Assembly: GCA_002914845.1 (NCBI GenBank)
Contig: JXTC01000221.1
Coordinates: 296,598-360,597 of the forward strand
Reading direction: 5' to 3'
Source of the DNA: Trema orientale
Taxonomy: Eukaryota > Streptophyta > Magnoliopsida > Rosales > Cannabaceae
DNA: 64,000 bases
A model generated the notes under the pieces. The model saw only the letters and a program-made list of their open reading frames with translations. It was not told the origin of the DNA and did not search any database. The position numbers were made by a program, and so were the translations under genes. Of this stretch, positions 47,565-60,750 are shown piece after piece. Positions within the stretch are counted from its first letter, which is position 1; every line of letters starts with the position of its first letter.

Positions 47565-48303
47565 ACAAGGGTTGTTTGTAGGTTGATGCTACAAGTTTAT
47601 GTTGGATGACATTTTTGGCTTTTATACTTTGGTATTTATTGTAGCAATAAAGTGAGATTCGAGTTTTCAATTTTCTTTCTTTGTGAATTGGATTTTTGTT
47701 TTGATCATTTTTAATTTAGTAATTCTGCCAACTTATCTTCCATAGCATTTGTAGACCAAATTCCTGTAGACCAAACTGAAATCTTGAATTTGGCCCTTTA
47801 TGTAATATTAAGAAAATGAAAAAAGAAAAGAGAGTATTATATTATTATTTTCGGTGAAATAATAATTTTTCATTAAAATTGACTATTTTATTTTTGGCTT
47901 GTATACTTATTTGATCAATGTGTTAGAAACGCCAAAAACTTGCACTAATTATATGGTATTATTTTCAAACATATTTTATCTCAAAGTGAGAGCATTTAAA
48001 CTTATGTGCTTGAAAGTAATATCACATCAGGCAAGTTTCTTGTGTACCTACTATTATAGCTCTTCTTATTTGGTTTTGCTAGTAAAGAATTGAATTGACT
48101 ATGTCATTCATCCAAATTAGAACATCAACTGATTCACTCGCAGAACTTCGTCGTTTTTTATTCTGTAAAAAAAAAAAAAAAAAAAAAGAGAAGAGAAAAC
48201 TAGGGATTAGAAAAACAAAAAAAGAAGAAGAAGAAGAAAGAGGAATTGCTGTAGCGAAATTTTTTAATATAAATTAAAAGTAAAAAAATTCGCGCATTAT
48301 GAA
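47565..48303. other. Intergenic DNA between bL9m and the TPR gene
   Basis: AT-rich, with an A-run at 48166-48187 followed by GAA repeats. No gene or clear mobile element seen. Confidence 0.4.
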
Positions 48304-48403
48304 TGGGCCCGAAGCTTGCTGTCTGGCTAAATGGGCCAGAACTTAAAGGGTACTGGGTCTAATTTCCGAGGCTCTGAGCCCATGATGGTGTAGCCTAGGC
48401 CCA
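48304..48403 (+). promoter_or_regulatory. Cluster of four site II elements upstream of the TPR gene
   Basis: TGGGCC at 48304-48309 and 48332-48337, and the reverse forms AGCCCA at 48377-48382 and GGCCCA at 48398-48403. TGGGCY site II elements bind TCP factors and are typical of promoters of ribosomal, mitochondrial and growth-linked genes. The cluster lies about 150-250 bases before the ATG. Confidence 0.65.
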
Positions 48404-48550
48404 CCCGCCAAAACCCGGCGACTCGACCAGTTGAGCGTTTCTGATAATCTTTGCTCCCGAGTCCCCAAGTCCGGTCTGGTCTGCTACTGCAGGGAGTAAA
48501 TCATCCCTGAAAAATCAACCGCCTTTACAACTCTCCGTTTCCTCCCTCCA

Positions 48551-51500
48551 ATGGCGATAGCTTACCGTGTTCTACCTCCTCTGTCTTCCTACAGCTTCAG
48601 GTGTTTCCTCTCTCTTCCTTTACTTCGTATTTTCCTTGTAAAGCTTCTGTCTGATTATCTGAAATGGGTTTCTGATTGAGTGTTTGGTCTTATGGCCATG
48701 TATGGATACAAAATTTCGACTTTTTCAGAACCCTTTTTTTTTTTTTTTTTTTTCTTTTTAAATTATAGATTTCAATTAGCAAAAACCAATTGAATTACGA
48801 TATTCTTGGTTTGCTTACTTGTGCAGAAAAATTAAGATGAAAAGAAGAGATTTTGGATTTATTTAATTTGGATTATTGGTTTATGGTTCCTTCTTTAATG
48901 TTCTTACTGAGCCATTTAGGAGGAGCAAAGTTTGTCAACACATGGAGTCATGCCTTTTGTCGAAAGACTTGGATTGTTTCTTTGTTTCTATTCAAAAGCA
49001 TAGCTTTGATGTCAAGCTCTCTTACCTGAAACCTGTCCGGACCCTTTCTCTTCGCTGTGCCTCGAGAACAACATTTACTTCAGTTGGTCCATTGGGAATC
49101 GATAAAGATTCAGCTCTGAACAACATTCAAAGGTGGGAATAACTTGGGTGATTTTAAAAATTTTCATTTTCTTATAAGTTTTTGAGCTTGAATTTCCAAT
49201 TTTATTTTTTTTTTTAATCTGGGTTGTCAACTGTGGTATCAAGTACTGACAATTGCAATTTTATGTTAGCAGGTCTAAGACATCTTTTGACGGAAGTAAA
49301 GCCGCGGATGGCGAAGACGGTTTTGAGAGAGAGTTGCAGGAGTTATTTGACGAAGTCAAAATGATGATTTCAATGGGAAACAAAAGTGATGCAGCGGACC
49401 TGCTTCGAGCTAATTATGAAGCTGTAAAGGAAAGAGTGAATGCTGGTGCTAGAGGCATGGAAGAAGCTGCTTTGATTGATGTCATAGCCCTTGGATATAT
49501 GGCCTTGGGAGATTTAAAACTCGTTGGCTCCCTTCTGGGTATGGTAAGTTATTTCCGTCTACGTTGCATCTCATGTTCATAACCAAGTAGGCATACAATA
49601 TATTGGACATTTCTTGATGGACTTGAAAAGCATTACTCTGTTCGTCTTGGAAACTAACATGTCACTTTTTCGATAATGCCCCCTGAATCTGTTGCTGATA
49701 TGAAATTGCAGCATGTCTGAAAATTGATCCATCATTGCTGCAGTCTTTGGAAATTCTTACCTTTTAGTTTTTAGTCTCTCCAACCTTGCATTCAGAGAAG
49801 GAATGTACCGTATATGTGAATAGTACCATACACTTGAACAGTATCTCCCAATTGTTCGGAGGAGATAACCTCACCCCAATAGACATGCAAAAGTTGTGTC
49901 AACAATAAAATAAAGTGAAACAAGAAGACACATGAAATTTATGTAGTTCACTCAATTCGGCTATGTCCCCAGGACTATTGCATATATTTCACTAGAACGA
50001 GAAAATCTTGTAAGTGTTTATAAACACTCACTCACATGCCTCACCACCCAAAACCTAAATACACCCAAAAGAGATTATACTCTCTAACTCTCAGAATAAA
50101 AACCTTTTACTCTCACTTTAATGTGGTGTATTTACCCTCACTTTTGGGATATTTTTCTTTGGTCCCAAACTCTCTTTTTTTTGTCTTTCGTTGGGATGAT
50201 TTTGCTGAATTGAAGAGGCTCTATTTATAGAGCCAATGCCCTTCTCCTTCACACGGTAGGCATCCCATAATGGCTGCCTCATTTTCTATTTTTGTTGACT
50301 ACAAAAATGGGCTGTGGTAGGTTGNNNNNNNNNNNNNNNNNNNNNNNNNNNNNNNNNNNNNNCACTTGAAGACTGATTTTAATCATGTCTTCACACCCGA
50401 TCAATGCAGTAGTCCATTACTCCTCTTCACGCTTGCAGGCTAATTGAAGCTGAACATAGCTTCAGTTTATCAGTGGTCATCATCTTCGTTAGCATATCTA
50501 CATGATTCTTTCTTTCCGGAATCTTGTCAAGCACTAAGACTCCATTTTCCAAAGCTGATTTGATGAAGTGATACAGTACTTGTATATGCTTTGTTGTGGC
50601 ATGAAAAACAAAGTTCTTTGCCAAGTGAATTGTACTCTGGGTGTCACAATGCAACACACTTTTCTCTTGCTTGTGACTCACTTCCTCCAAGACAATGGTA
50701 CAAGAAGTTTGATGGATTCATGAGTAATAATGGTTACTTTAGGTGCCAGGCAGATCACTGCTGTTGTGTGAAGAGGATTGACAATTCCTATATTATTCTA
50801 CTTCTATATGTAGATGATATGTTAATTGTTAAAACTTGTATGAAAGAAATTGACAAGCTCAAGAGAGAATTGTCAAAAGAGTACTCAATGAAAGACTTAG
50901 GAGCTGCAAAGCAAATCCTTGGATGAGGATTTCTAGATACGTGGCGAATGAGATGTTGAAGCTATCATAGGAGAAATATGTAAAGAAGGTACTTAGCATA
51001 TTCAACGTGGACAGAGTAAAGCCCGTGAGTACTCTTTTGGTTAGTCACATCAAACTAACTAAAGAAAATTCACCCTCGACGGCGGAGGAGTATACCTACA
51101 TGATGAAGGTACCTTTTGCGTTTGCTATTGGCAGCCTTATATATGCCATATTGTGTATGAGGCTGAATATAGCCCATGCAGTGGGAGTTATGAGCCATTA
51201 TGAGCGATCTGAGAAAATAATATTGGGAAGCAGTAAAGTAGATTCTTAGATATTGAGAGGTACTGCAAACAAGGCCCTATGTTTCAGAAAGACATGTTTG
51301 GGCTTATAAGGTTGTGTGAATGCTAACATGGCCGATGATTTAGACAGTCAAAAGAGTACTACCAGATATGTGTACACTCTTGGAGGTACACGAGCATTGA
51401 TTTTTAACATCAAACCAATACTCGTGCGCAAACTTGTGAATGATATCGATGGCTGATGGATTTCCGGAGAAGCTAAACGTGTGAGTCAGCACTATAATTA

Positions 51501-54500
51501 TCAGCATAGTTTTTTTCGACATGAGCTGAAATGAAATTCTTAGAATTCGTCGATTCTAAGTGGTATACTCATATGGTAGAGTATGATTGTTGGTAAAGAC
51601 AATGATAGCAATGTAAACTATGAGATGAGCTATTGCATTAATCGTATGTGAAGATATGATTAAAATCAAGTCTTCAAATGGGAGAATTGTTGAGCAAGTG
51701 GTTAAAAATGGTGGCTTGATGTCGGGTGGAAGTGTGAATGCATTTAATGCATGAACAAATTATGCGCTCCTAGAAGTGTAAGTGGATTTATGGAGAGTCA
51801 ACGTTGATGGCTTAATAATTTGACACCGAATTTGCTAGCCTTTTTTTCTCTTCCGCTGGGATGATTTTTGCTGAATGAGACTCTATTTATAGAGCCAATG
51901 CCATCTTCCTTCATGCGGTGGGCTGTCTCATTTCCCATTTTGTCAACAAAAATGGGTTGTGGGTTGTGGTATGTTGAGGGTAGCCGACACAAAAAGAAGC
52001 AAAGTTTATCTTTCTTTCTTCTTCTTCTTTTTTTTTTTTTTGTTTTTTTTTTTTTTTGCATGGTTTACTAATTTTGCTACGTTCACGGGATATTGCAGAT
52101 CTTTCACAATTAGAAGAAAATTTATAGTGTTTACAAACATTCACAACTCATAATCCAAAACCCAAATATACCCAAGAGAGATTATATTCTCTAACTCTCA
52201 AAATAAAACCTCTCTATTTTACTCACTTTAACGTGGTGTATTTACACTCACTTTTGGAAAATTTTTCTTTGGTCCCAGACTTTCCTTATTTTCAAAGATA
52301 GTGGGCCGTGGGCACTACTCACATCTAGAAACAAAAGGAAAAAAAAAAAAAAAAAGACAAACTTTGCTTCCTTTTATATCGGCTCTCCTCAATCTATCAC
52401 AACCCATTTTTGTTAACAAAATGGGAAATGAGGCAGTCCACAATGGCTGCCTACGGTGTGAAGGAGGAGGGCGCAGGCGCTATGCCTCTCCCATTCAGCA
52501 AAAATCATCCCAGTGGAAGAGAAAAAGTCTAGCAAATTTGTTGTCGAATTATCAAGCCATCAATGTTGACTCTCCATAAATCCATTTACACTTCTAGGAG
52601 CCAACAATTTGTTTATGCATCAAACAAATTTTAATCAATATCAAGCCACCATTTTTGACCACTTGCCCAGCAATTCTCCCACTTGAAGATTTGATTTCAA
52701 TCATGTCTTCACACACGATCAATGTAATAGTTCATCTCATAACTTACATTGCTATCATTGTTTTTACTGACAATCATACTCCACCATATGAGCACACCAT
52801 TTAGAATTGATGAATTCTAAGAATTTCATTTAGACTCATGTTGTAAAAACCTTCTTCGAAAGTCTACCATGGTGCTGATTCCCATGTTTGACTTCTTCGG
52901 AAGTCCATCAGCATGGTTGGACTATTATGGATACAACATGATTTTTTCTAGTGGCTTGTGGAAGATTAGCAAAGCAGTTATGGTTGTTCCTTGAGGAAAC
53001 AAAACTGGAATTCTTTATATGACTTAAAGTCGCAGAGATACACTAGAAGCTATGGATGTCGGTGTTAATTTAAGCGTATGGCACTGTAGACTTGGACATA
53101 TGAGCGAGAAGGGAATGAATGTGATACTGCAAAAGGAAAGCTACTGGAACTAAAGACAGTAATGCATAGTCTATGTGAAAGCTGTATCTTTGGCAAATAG
53201 AAAAGGGTGAGCTTTTCAAAAGGCGGTAGAGAAGCTCTGAAGGGCAGAGATTCTGGGAAATCCAGTATGACCGATAAAGATTAGGAAGATTTGGATGCGA
53301 GAGTTGCAAGTGATCATCCATGTGTCTTGAATGATATCGATTCTGAATTGAAGGAGAATGTAATCTGCTGGAGGTGTGGACAATCTATTGTTAGAAGTTG
53401 ATTAAGAATAAAAAGGGAAGAAATATTGTGTGACTCCACAATGTTTTGAATTGGTCAATGCTTGTAGCAAAATTGATTTTGAATGCAAAAGGCTTCAATT
53501 TTTGCTGCTGATGGGCTGCCTAACACGGAGAGAAAATTAGGTTGCCTAATTTTGTCTTGGCTGGCCAAAACATGTGAAGGGGCATCAGTGGAGGCCTATA
53601 TAAGTCCTTAGTTCTTCTTGAGTTTATAGATCCCAGTGAGAGAAATTTAATGGCTCCTTAAACATGTACATATTGTGACAGCATTTGGCTCCTCAATATG
53701 GGTTTGGATAATACTTTATGGATATTACGAGGCACGGAGTTACTTTGACATTAGTGGGGGCTTAAGTCCTTACTCAATTTTTTATTTCCTTTTGAAAAGC
53801 TAATAAATTTGAATGTATTTTGTTCGTGGTAAATTTTGACTTCTGAAAACATGTGATTACTTGCTTGTTACTCAAAGATTAAGATAGCATAATATATAGT
53901 AATTGAGCATAAAATTCTAGGATATAGTTTTTAGAACAACTGTATAACTAACAGAACTAATAAACTTGAAAATGACAGTAAGCAAAAGGGTGAAAATAAT
54001 ACTTTTAAAAAGATACTTGAAAGAAAACTTCCACGAACATAGTGAATGGGGCCTTTGGATGGCTCAATTTTCACAAAGTTCTTCAAATGTAATGAAAGTT
54101 TGAAATTTAGATGCTCATGAATGGAAGGTTGTTTCAAAAGTAAAAATGTTGCTCTACTCAGTAGTGACCAAAAACTTGATCAACCACCGAAATGAGCTTG
54201 ATTGAATACATTAGGCACGAAGCTTTAATAACTATATTAAAGATGTGTGCCTTAGTACAATATGATCAGTTTTTAGTTTTGAAAGTATATAGTATATACA
54301 TATATATATATATAGGATGAAAATAGGAAAGGAAGAGAGAGCTTAGCTTAAGGACACTCGGTCCGAAGAGTAGATCAAACTCATAGTCGTTGCATGCACG
54401 AAAATATGCTGATCATATGATGAAACATGAAAAACAATACTCGTTGATGGCTGGTGTTATATTAAACTGACAGTGTGAGGCTATAGTAATGAATTTAGAC

Positions 54501-57202
54501 ACCAAAACTGATGTATAAGGTGTTTAGGGAGTATATTTAAGCCATCGGATGAAGGGACTTTTAAGTAGGTAAATGGCTATAAATTTCTGGGAAAATCAGT
54601 ACTGGAAATCAGTAAAAACAAAGATAAGAATGTAGCAGGTTTTAGAGTAGAAAGTGAGCTGAAAGATAGGCTCCCGTTTTTTTTTTTTTTACTGCAGAAG
54701 GGATTTTAGTCCCTTTTTATAGCATTAAAGAGTAATCATTGCAGCAGGGGGGACAAGGAATATTCTGTGATGATTGGAGTGAGACAGCATTGCCAAGTGG
54801 CAAGTTGTTTCCGTTGAGCTTGATAGAAACCATGTACTGCAGCCGGTTTTTCATCAAATCAGCTATATAATTTCATCTCAATTTGCTGAAATATCCCTTG
54901 AACTTTACACATTCTTTTGAGATTTATTCATCCATCGACATCTAAACAGTTTTACCTCAAAACCGTGTCCCAAAGGAGCGAAACCAGCTGGTTTCACTCT
55001 TGTTGAGTCTGCATGAAACAGTGACTCAAGAACTCCCTCAGTTTTGCATGTAAGATCTCACCTTAACACCCTTAGATAATATCCATATAATAGGATACCA
55101 AAATCTCAAATCAGAACAAATAATCATCATAATCAGTTTATCTTAGCATCTAATAAAGCTAATCCATTTTTGAATATGAATTAGAATTTTACCCGGGAAC
55201 ATTTTTGTCATTTTTTAGCTTAAATTATATGCAAAACCCCCACTCAAAACTAGAAAAATTATGGAATAGCCCCCACAGATAGATGAAAATGTAGTTTCAA
55301 CCCCCATTAGACAAACTTGCTCATTCCGTTCCTGGGTATTACGAGTATGCTTTGTAAAAAAGTATTCTTTGTAAGTAAACTTGTTTGTGGGAGAAGTTGT
55401 AAGGTTTATTGAGGGCTTGTTTGGCAAGGTTTTCAAAGATCTTTTGGGGTCCAAAAATTACTTTTGGGAGTGTTTGGATGAATTGTCAGAAGGTCTTTTT
55501 TTAATTAAGAGACATTTTTAATGAAACATGGACCCACTAGTTTTTTCAGGAAGATCTTCTTAAACTTTTATTTCAGGAAGTAAAAATTTTTCCAAACAGG
55601 CCCTAAGAGTTGTGTGTGAGAAAAATTACTGAAATGTGGTTGTAACAATTTTCCATGTACTGAATTTTTTCTTTGGTTGTCTTTGACAACGACAGTGGTT
55701 TTCTCTCCAGTTTAGGAGTTTCTACTTAAACTCTTATGTTGTGTATTTTCTATTTCTTGTTTCTTTGATATTCTGATAAGGAGGATCCTGGGATAGGGTT
55801 GTCCGAAAGATCTATAAATTTCCTAACAATACATGTATATTTATTAGATTTTTGTTACTATAGGAAGTCGTGTATTTAGTCCATAAGGGCATTTTTTTTT
55901 TCTTTTCCCCATGAAGGCTGTTATTTTTCTTCTTATTTATGCTGGTGAAATTTCTTGGAATATCAGTTTAGTGAGGTTGTCAACAGTCTAAAGGACGATG
56001 AACAGCTTCTTGATTCTGTACTTGTGCATATGGGAAGTATGTACTCAACGTTGGGGAAGTTTGAAAAATCAGTAACCATCTATCACAGGGCCATTGATAT
56101 TATGGAGAAAAAATATGGTATATTCTCTCTCTCTTCTTCTTCCTCCTCTTTTTTTTTTTTTTTCTCTTCTTTTTTTACAAAAAATTTTTTTTTGGGTCCT
56201 GTTCAGCGTGGTTACCTGTATTTTTTTGTATTGTTTCCGAATGGTAACTTTAGATTATAAATAGATTTTCATATGTGATATCCCAAATTAATACTAAATG
56301 CCCATCTGACTGGTCTGTATTACCAGCAAAGTGGAAATTGAGTTTGAAAACTTTTATTTCATATGATACTACCCAAGGACTGTTATTTGTAAGGAGTAGA
56401 TACCAGTGAACTTGCCCTGGAACTTATGCTAAAATCCACTACTACAATATGAATGTGTGCCCTGAAATCCAAAGGCAAACAAAAAATGTGTTGTGTGATG
56501 CATTGAATGCAGAAATAGAGAGAGAGAAAAAAATATGTTGTCGCTCTACCTAAGTGGACACCCCTGCCTTTTACATCTTGTTGATGAATTGTATGTTATT
56601 TTTCATGGGGGTCCTTTGTTTTGTTCTTCAACCTTTTTAGTTAAAATGGTCGATTTGATTGATGCAGTATGTTTCTGTTATAGCTGCTGTTTCTTATGTT
56701 GTCTGCAAATTACTGAATATTCTATTATAGTTTTGTTGTAATTTCAAATCTTTTTTTCCGCCCTTCAGGGAGAGAGAGCGTTTTTCTGGTGACACCATTT
56801 CTGGGCATGGCAAAAGCTCTTGGTTCTATGGGGAAAGCTGCAAAAGCAATAGAATTATACCATCGTACAATTACTATTCTGGAATCAGGTAGAGGAGCTC
56901 AAAGTGAGGACTTAGTTATACCTTTATTTGGTCTTGGCAATCTGTTACTCCAAGAAGGGAAAGCTAAAGATGCAGAAACTCCTTTTCTAAGGTTAAACTT
57001 CATTTATTCTTTTGTTGATGGGGTACTTTGTCCTCTTTTGTATTGATTAAGATTTCATGACTTTAGGTTTGATCCGTTTGTCATTTCCGTTTCTTTCACA
57101 GAATCCTGAATATATATACAAAGGTGTACGGAGAATGTGATGGAAGAGTTGGAATGGCTATGTGTTCACTGGCTCATGCCCAGTGTGCCATGGGTAAGAC
57201 AC

Positions 57203-57240
<38 letters not shown>

Positions 57241-58536
57241 CTAAGTTTCATAGATGGTGTAAATCCTATTTGACAATGAGTTATTTTATAACCCATGCAT
57301 TGGGTCCTTTTGTCAGTAATCTTGGGAAACTATAAACTAGGATATATGTTTCATGCAAGCTCTTATTATTATCAATCTGTCTTAAAAAGCTTCACTTGAA
57401 CTTTCAAGTGCATTCCTCACCTCAATTGTTTTACAGGAAAAGCGGATGAAGCAATTCGTTTATATAGAAATGCTCTTCAGCTTGTCAAGGATTCAAATTA
57501 TATGGCTATGGATGATAGCACAATGGAGAAGATCCGGATAGATTTGGCTGAATTACTTCATGTTGTCGGAAGGTAATGTCAACTTCAAAATCAGGTTTGC
57601 AAGTATATTGCCTTAAAAGAATATGTGCTTCCTTTTTTTCTTTTTCTTTTTTTTTTCTCTCTTCCCTACCATCTCCCGTTTTCCCATTATAGCTTCGTTT
57701 GCCTGCAGAGGAAAAGAGGGCCGAGAGCTTCTAGAAGAATGCTTGCTAATCACTGAGAAGAGCAGAGGGAAAGAACACCCAAGCTCAGTAACACACTTGA
57801 TCAATCTTGCTACTTCCCATTTACGCTCAAAGAACTATGCCGAGGCTGAGCATTTGCTGCGGACAAGTCTGCAGATCATGGCTAAAACAGTCGGCACTGA
57901 TGATCAATCCATCACATTCCCAATGCTGCATCTCGCAGTTGCTCTCTACCATTTACGACGGGACGAAGAAGCCGAACAGATTGCGTTGGAGGCTTTACGC
58001 ATCCGTGAAAAGGCATTTGGAAAAGATTCTCTTCCAGTTGGTAAGCTATTGCTATCTTCTTGCTGATCCTACTACTATGTTGTCCATTTTGGAAACGCTC
58101 TGAATGACCTAAAGTGGGGTGGTAGCTGGTAGGCGCTGAATCTTTTCAGCCAATCGTAGGTTCGAAGAGTCACGCCATGCTTTGATTGATCATATAACAC
58201 GCTCTTCCCAGTTTTAATTTTCTTTGCTTTCATTTTTGTATGGTTTCTTAAGTGATACTCCTAATGTTTGGTTTCGATATGGCAGCGGAGGCTCTAGACT
58301 GTTTGGTTTCAATCCAAAATAGGTTGATAAAGGATGATGGAGTGTTGTTGGAGCAGCTGAAGAGGGTGCTGAGGATCCAAGAGAGAGAGTTGGGCAATGA
58401 GCGTGAGGAGGTTTTGGAAACCTTGAAAAAGATTGCGTTTTACTTGGACAAACTAGGGAGGAAAGATGAGAAGTCATCTCTACAAAAAAGATTATCAATG
58501 CTTAGAATGAAATTCAAGCAAAGAATTCGATATTAA
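48551..58536 (+). CDS. TPR protein, kinesin-light-chain-like, probably organelle-targeted
   Basis: Nine exons: 48551-48600, 48920-49132, 49273-49543, 55967-56117, 56769-56991, 57102-57193, 57437-57572, 57709-58040 and 58286-58536, giving 572 residues. All junctions keep frame. The first 90 residues are rich in Ser, Arg and Leu with few acidic residues (MAIAYRVLPPLSSYSFR, SLRCASRTTFTSVG), as in a transit peptide. A helical region follows (ELQELFDEVKMMISMGNKSD). At least six tetratricopeptide repeats of the long, kinesin-light-chain type come next (SVLVHMGSMYSTLGKFEKSV, GKAAKAIELYHRTITILE, GKADEAIRLYRNALQLVK, KNYAEAEHLLRTSLQIM, RDEEAEQIALEALRIREKAF). A basic C-terminal helix ends the protein. 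Such repeats bind other proteins; the partner is unknown. It resembles Arabidopsis AT5G53080 as I recall it, the neighbour of L9. Intron 3 is 6.4 kb and full of retroelement debris; the others are short. Confidence 0.88.
49830..53650. mobile_element. Nest of broken Ty1/copia fragments in intron 3 of the TPR gene
   Basis: Related copia pieces lie in both orientations. An LTR-like part is at about 49,850-50,324, next to an assembly gap. An RNase H-like part is on the minus strand at 50427-50690. A reverse-transcriptase-like part with a YVDD box is on the plus strand at about 50690-51250. A plus-strand polypurine tract and LTR begin near 51676-51690. A minus-strand LTR copy covers about 52300-52676. 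A GAG-pre-integrase-like stretch lies near 53085. The two LTR-like stretches at about 51,690-52,000 and 52,390-52,680 are inverted copies. The parts are heavily broken and do not form one element; at least two insertions or a rearrangement are needed. Clearly old. Confidence 0.8.
50325..50362. other. Assembly gap (38 N)
   Basis: A run of N within copia debris. The sequence on either side is LTR-like and internal-region-like, so the missing part probably contains an LTR end. Confidence 0.99.
53651..55410. other. Remaining part of TPR intron 3
   Basis: AT-rich DNA with a TA run near 54299-54314 and a T-run near 54680. No coding similarity recognised. Parts may be decayed repeats. Confidence 0.35.
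55411..55603. mobile_element. hAT-like MITE in TPR intron 3
   Basis: Left end GGGCTTGTTTGGCAAGGTTT and right end read inward GGGCCTGTTTGGAAAAATTT are inverted repeats of the GGGCCTGTTTGG type seen in many plant hAT-derived MITEs. Length about 195 bp, non-coding. No clear 8-bp target duplication remains. Confidence 0.6.
57207..57236 (+). repeat. (TC)15 microsatellite in a TPR intron
   Basis: Fifteen uninterrupted TC units 13 bases downstream of the donor site of exon 6. Likely length-polymorphic. Confidence 0.95.
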
Positions 58537-59333
58537 CACTAATCAAATCATGCCTCTTTTTTCTTTAATCAGACTTTTTGTCTTTATTGGATAATGCTTC
58601 TACAACTTTTCATAGTCTGGATTGAGTCGGTGGTTTCTTTTTTTGTAGTCTTCTGTTATTGTCGTCTCATACCCACCGACCGCCACACATGTAAATTCCA
58701 GTACTTTTCTGAGAGAGAGAGAGAGAGAGCATCTTTGTGCATAAAAGTCAACAAACAAAATTTTATGCTCGGCGCCATTAATGTTTATTTGACTTGAAGG
58801 TCACTTGTTATGGCTGCAAATGAAAAACGAAGGGAATTAGATATGGCAAGAGTAAACCTACGTCATCCTCATCCCAACATTTTGAGTTAGCAGTATTCAT
58901 AGTCTCACTTTTTTTATTTTAAAAAAAAATGAGTATATGAACTGTTTTGAGGAAGAAGTAGAACAAATAAGCTATCACTTTTGTTTATTCACAAAATTCT
59001 CTTTTTGCACGCAATCTTTCAAAAGAGTTTGACAAACGACATGTCGTATTTGCATTATGAATGGTAGTTGGAAAATGATGAGAGATATTTATTCAGATTT
59101 TGTTTTGCTTCTTAAAGGAGATTGTGATGGCCAATTGGTAGTAAAATTCATTCTGAAGCTTTCTCATAAATGGTCCCCTTCTTATTTTTATTATGGGAAG
59201 TAATTCAAGAGAGAGAAAAAAACGTACCAACGTACCAAAAGGCCAAAGTACAAACCTTTAGAGCACCATGTACAAACACCATTCAGCGTGAAGAGAGAAG
59301 AATTTGGTCGTTTCATGTTCTCTCCTTTGGCCA

Positions 59334-59365
<32 letters not shown>

Positions 59366-60750
59366 CCTATATAGTATAATTTAGTTCAGCCCTTTTTTCC
59401 TGTAGACAAGTTTGTCCGAGTGAATTTATAAATCTTGTTGTATGTAACAGATGTCAATAGTTGCGTATTGGTAGACAGTGATGTAAGAGCCGAGAAAGAA
59501 TGGAGTTTGCCCAGAAAAAGGGATTATATCCGATTATCATCTGTCTTTCCATCTTTGGAATCTCAAGGCCATATAATAATCTTTATGCAAAATCCAGAAT
59601 ACCCATATCACTGAAAGGTTAAATTTCTCTGATTTCTTATTATTCTATTAATCCCATATGTATCATGTGTGTGTGTATATATATATATAGTTTTCTTCCT
59701 TTTTGGTATCTTTTGGTTACATGTCTTGTTTTGTCTTTCTCTTATATTGACCGTGCTTACATCTTTTTTGATGAACCCTTGGTTTGTTTTGAGGCGGTTG
59801 TATGCCATTGATCTTAATTTATTGTATGATTTATTTTAGGCATAGCCGTTTTCTGTTTCCTTAGTTTGGGAATTAGTTGAAGTGGGTTTTGTTTATTTTC
59901 CTCATAAAGTTTGATTTAGGATCAGATTCTCCCTGTGTCATGGAGACCTTGACTTTGGGGATCATATTGGTTTATGTAAATCTTGACCGGATTTTCTCTA
60001 TTGGTACAGTTGTATATATTTTGAATTGAGGCTTTGACTCTGGTTCAGCTAATGTTTTCTCATGGGCATGTAGAATTTGGTGATAATCGGTTATTTCCAT
60101 ATTTGATTGTCAATTATGCTTGTGGGCCATTGAGGAATCTGCTTCATGCTTTTGTTTGGGCTGTTCTGTTGTTCTTGTGTACTTTTTAAACAAGAATACA
60201 ATCACTTGACTCTTAGAAAAGTTGTTTGGGTTGGTAAAAATGGGGTAATCAGGGTCCCATAAGAGTCATTTCTGCGGTTTTGGTTGCTTTTATTTCTTTA
60301 GTTTTTACTTAATTCTGGAACTACCATCTGGTATTGATTCTGGAATCAGATCAGTCGTCTCCCTTTTTTGGATGTTGGTAGTCACGGGCTCCGAGTTGCT
60401 TATTCATGATCTTCAGAATTGATTGCTATTCTGGATATTACAACTATTTTCCTCCTAATATTCTGATGTTGTAGGTATGTTTCTATGATTCTTCGTGGTT
60501 GTTTCTTTTGATTATTTTATGGATTTATTCCTTTCCACCAAAAACTCTATGGGTTTGAACTTCATTAAAAAAAAGGTCTCCTACTCAGATATACTTATCG
60601 GAGTCTCTTCATTTTGGTGGAGGGATCAGGATCCATACCTTATTTTCTTGTGTTGCACTAAGCATTAAGATAAGTGTTTTTCAGAATGTGGTTATTGGTA
60701 GCAGATTCTTATTTTGTATCTGCAAAATTTATCACAGGCCAATTGAAGTA
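58537..60750. other. Intergenic region and probable 5' UTR intron of the last gene
   Basis: Includes an A-run at about 59339-59365 and a GT/TA microsatellite near 59668-59687. The last gene probably has a 5' UTR intron, because a good acceptor (TTTATCACAG, ending at 60737) stands 13 bases before its ATG, and a donor-like GTATGTTTC follows at 60475. The transcription start was not located. Confidence 0.45.

Noticed and set aside
51798-52153. Lysine-rich and Phe-rich frames on opposite strands
   Set aside because: They come from T-runs and A-runs in retroelement debris.
58214-58498. Minus-strand frame over the last TPR exon
   Set aside because: Shadow of a real exon on the plus strand.
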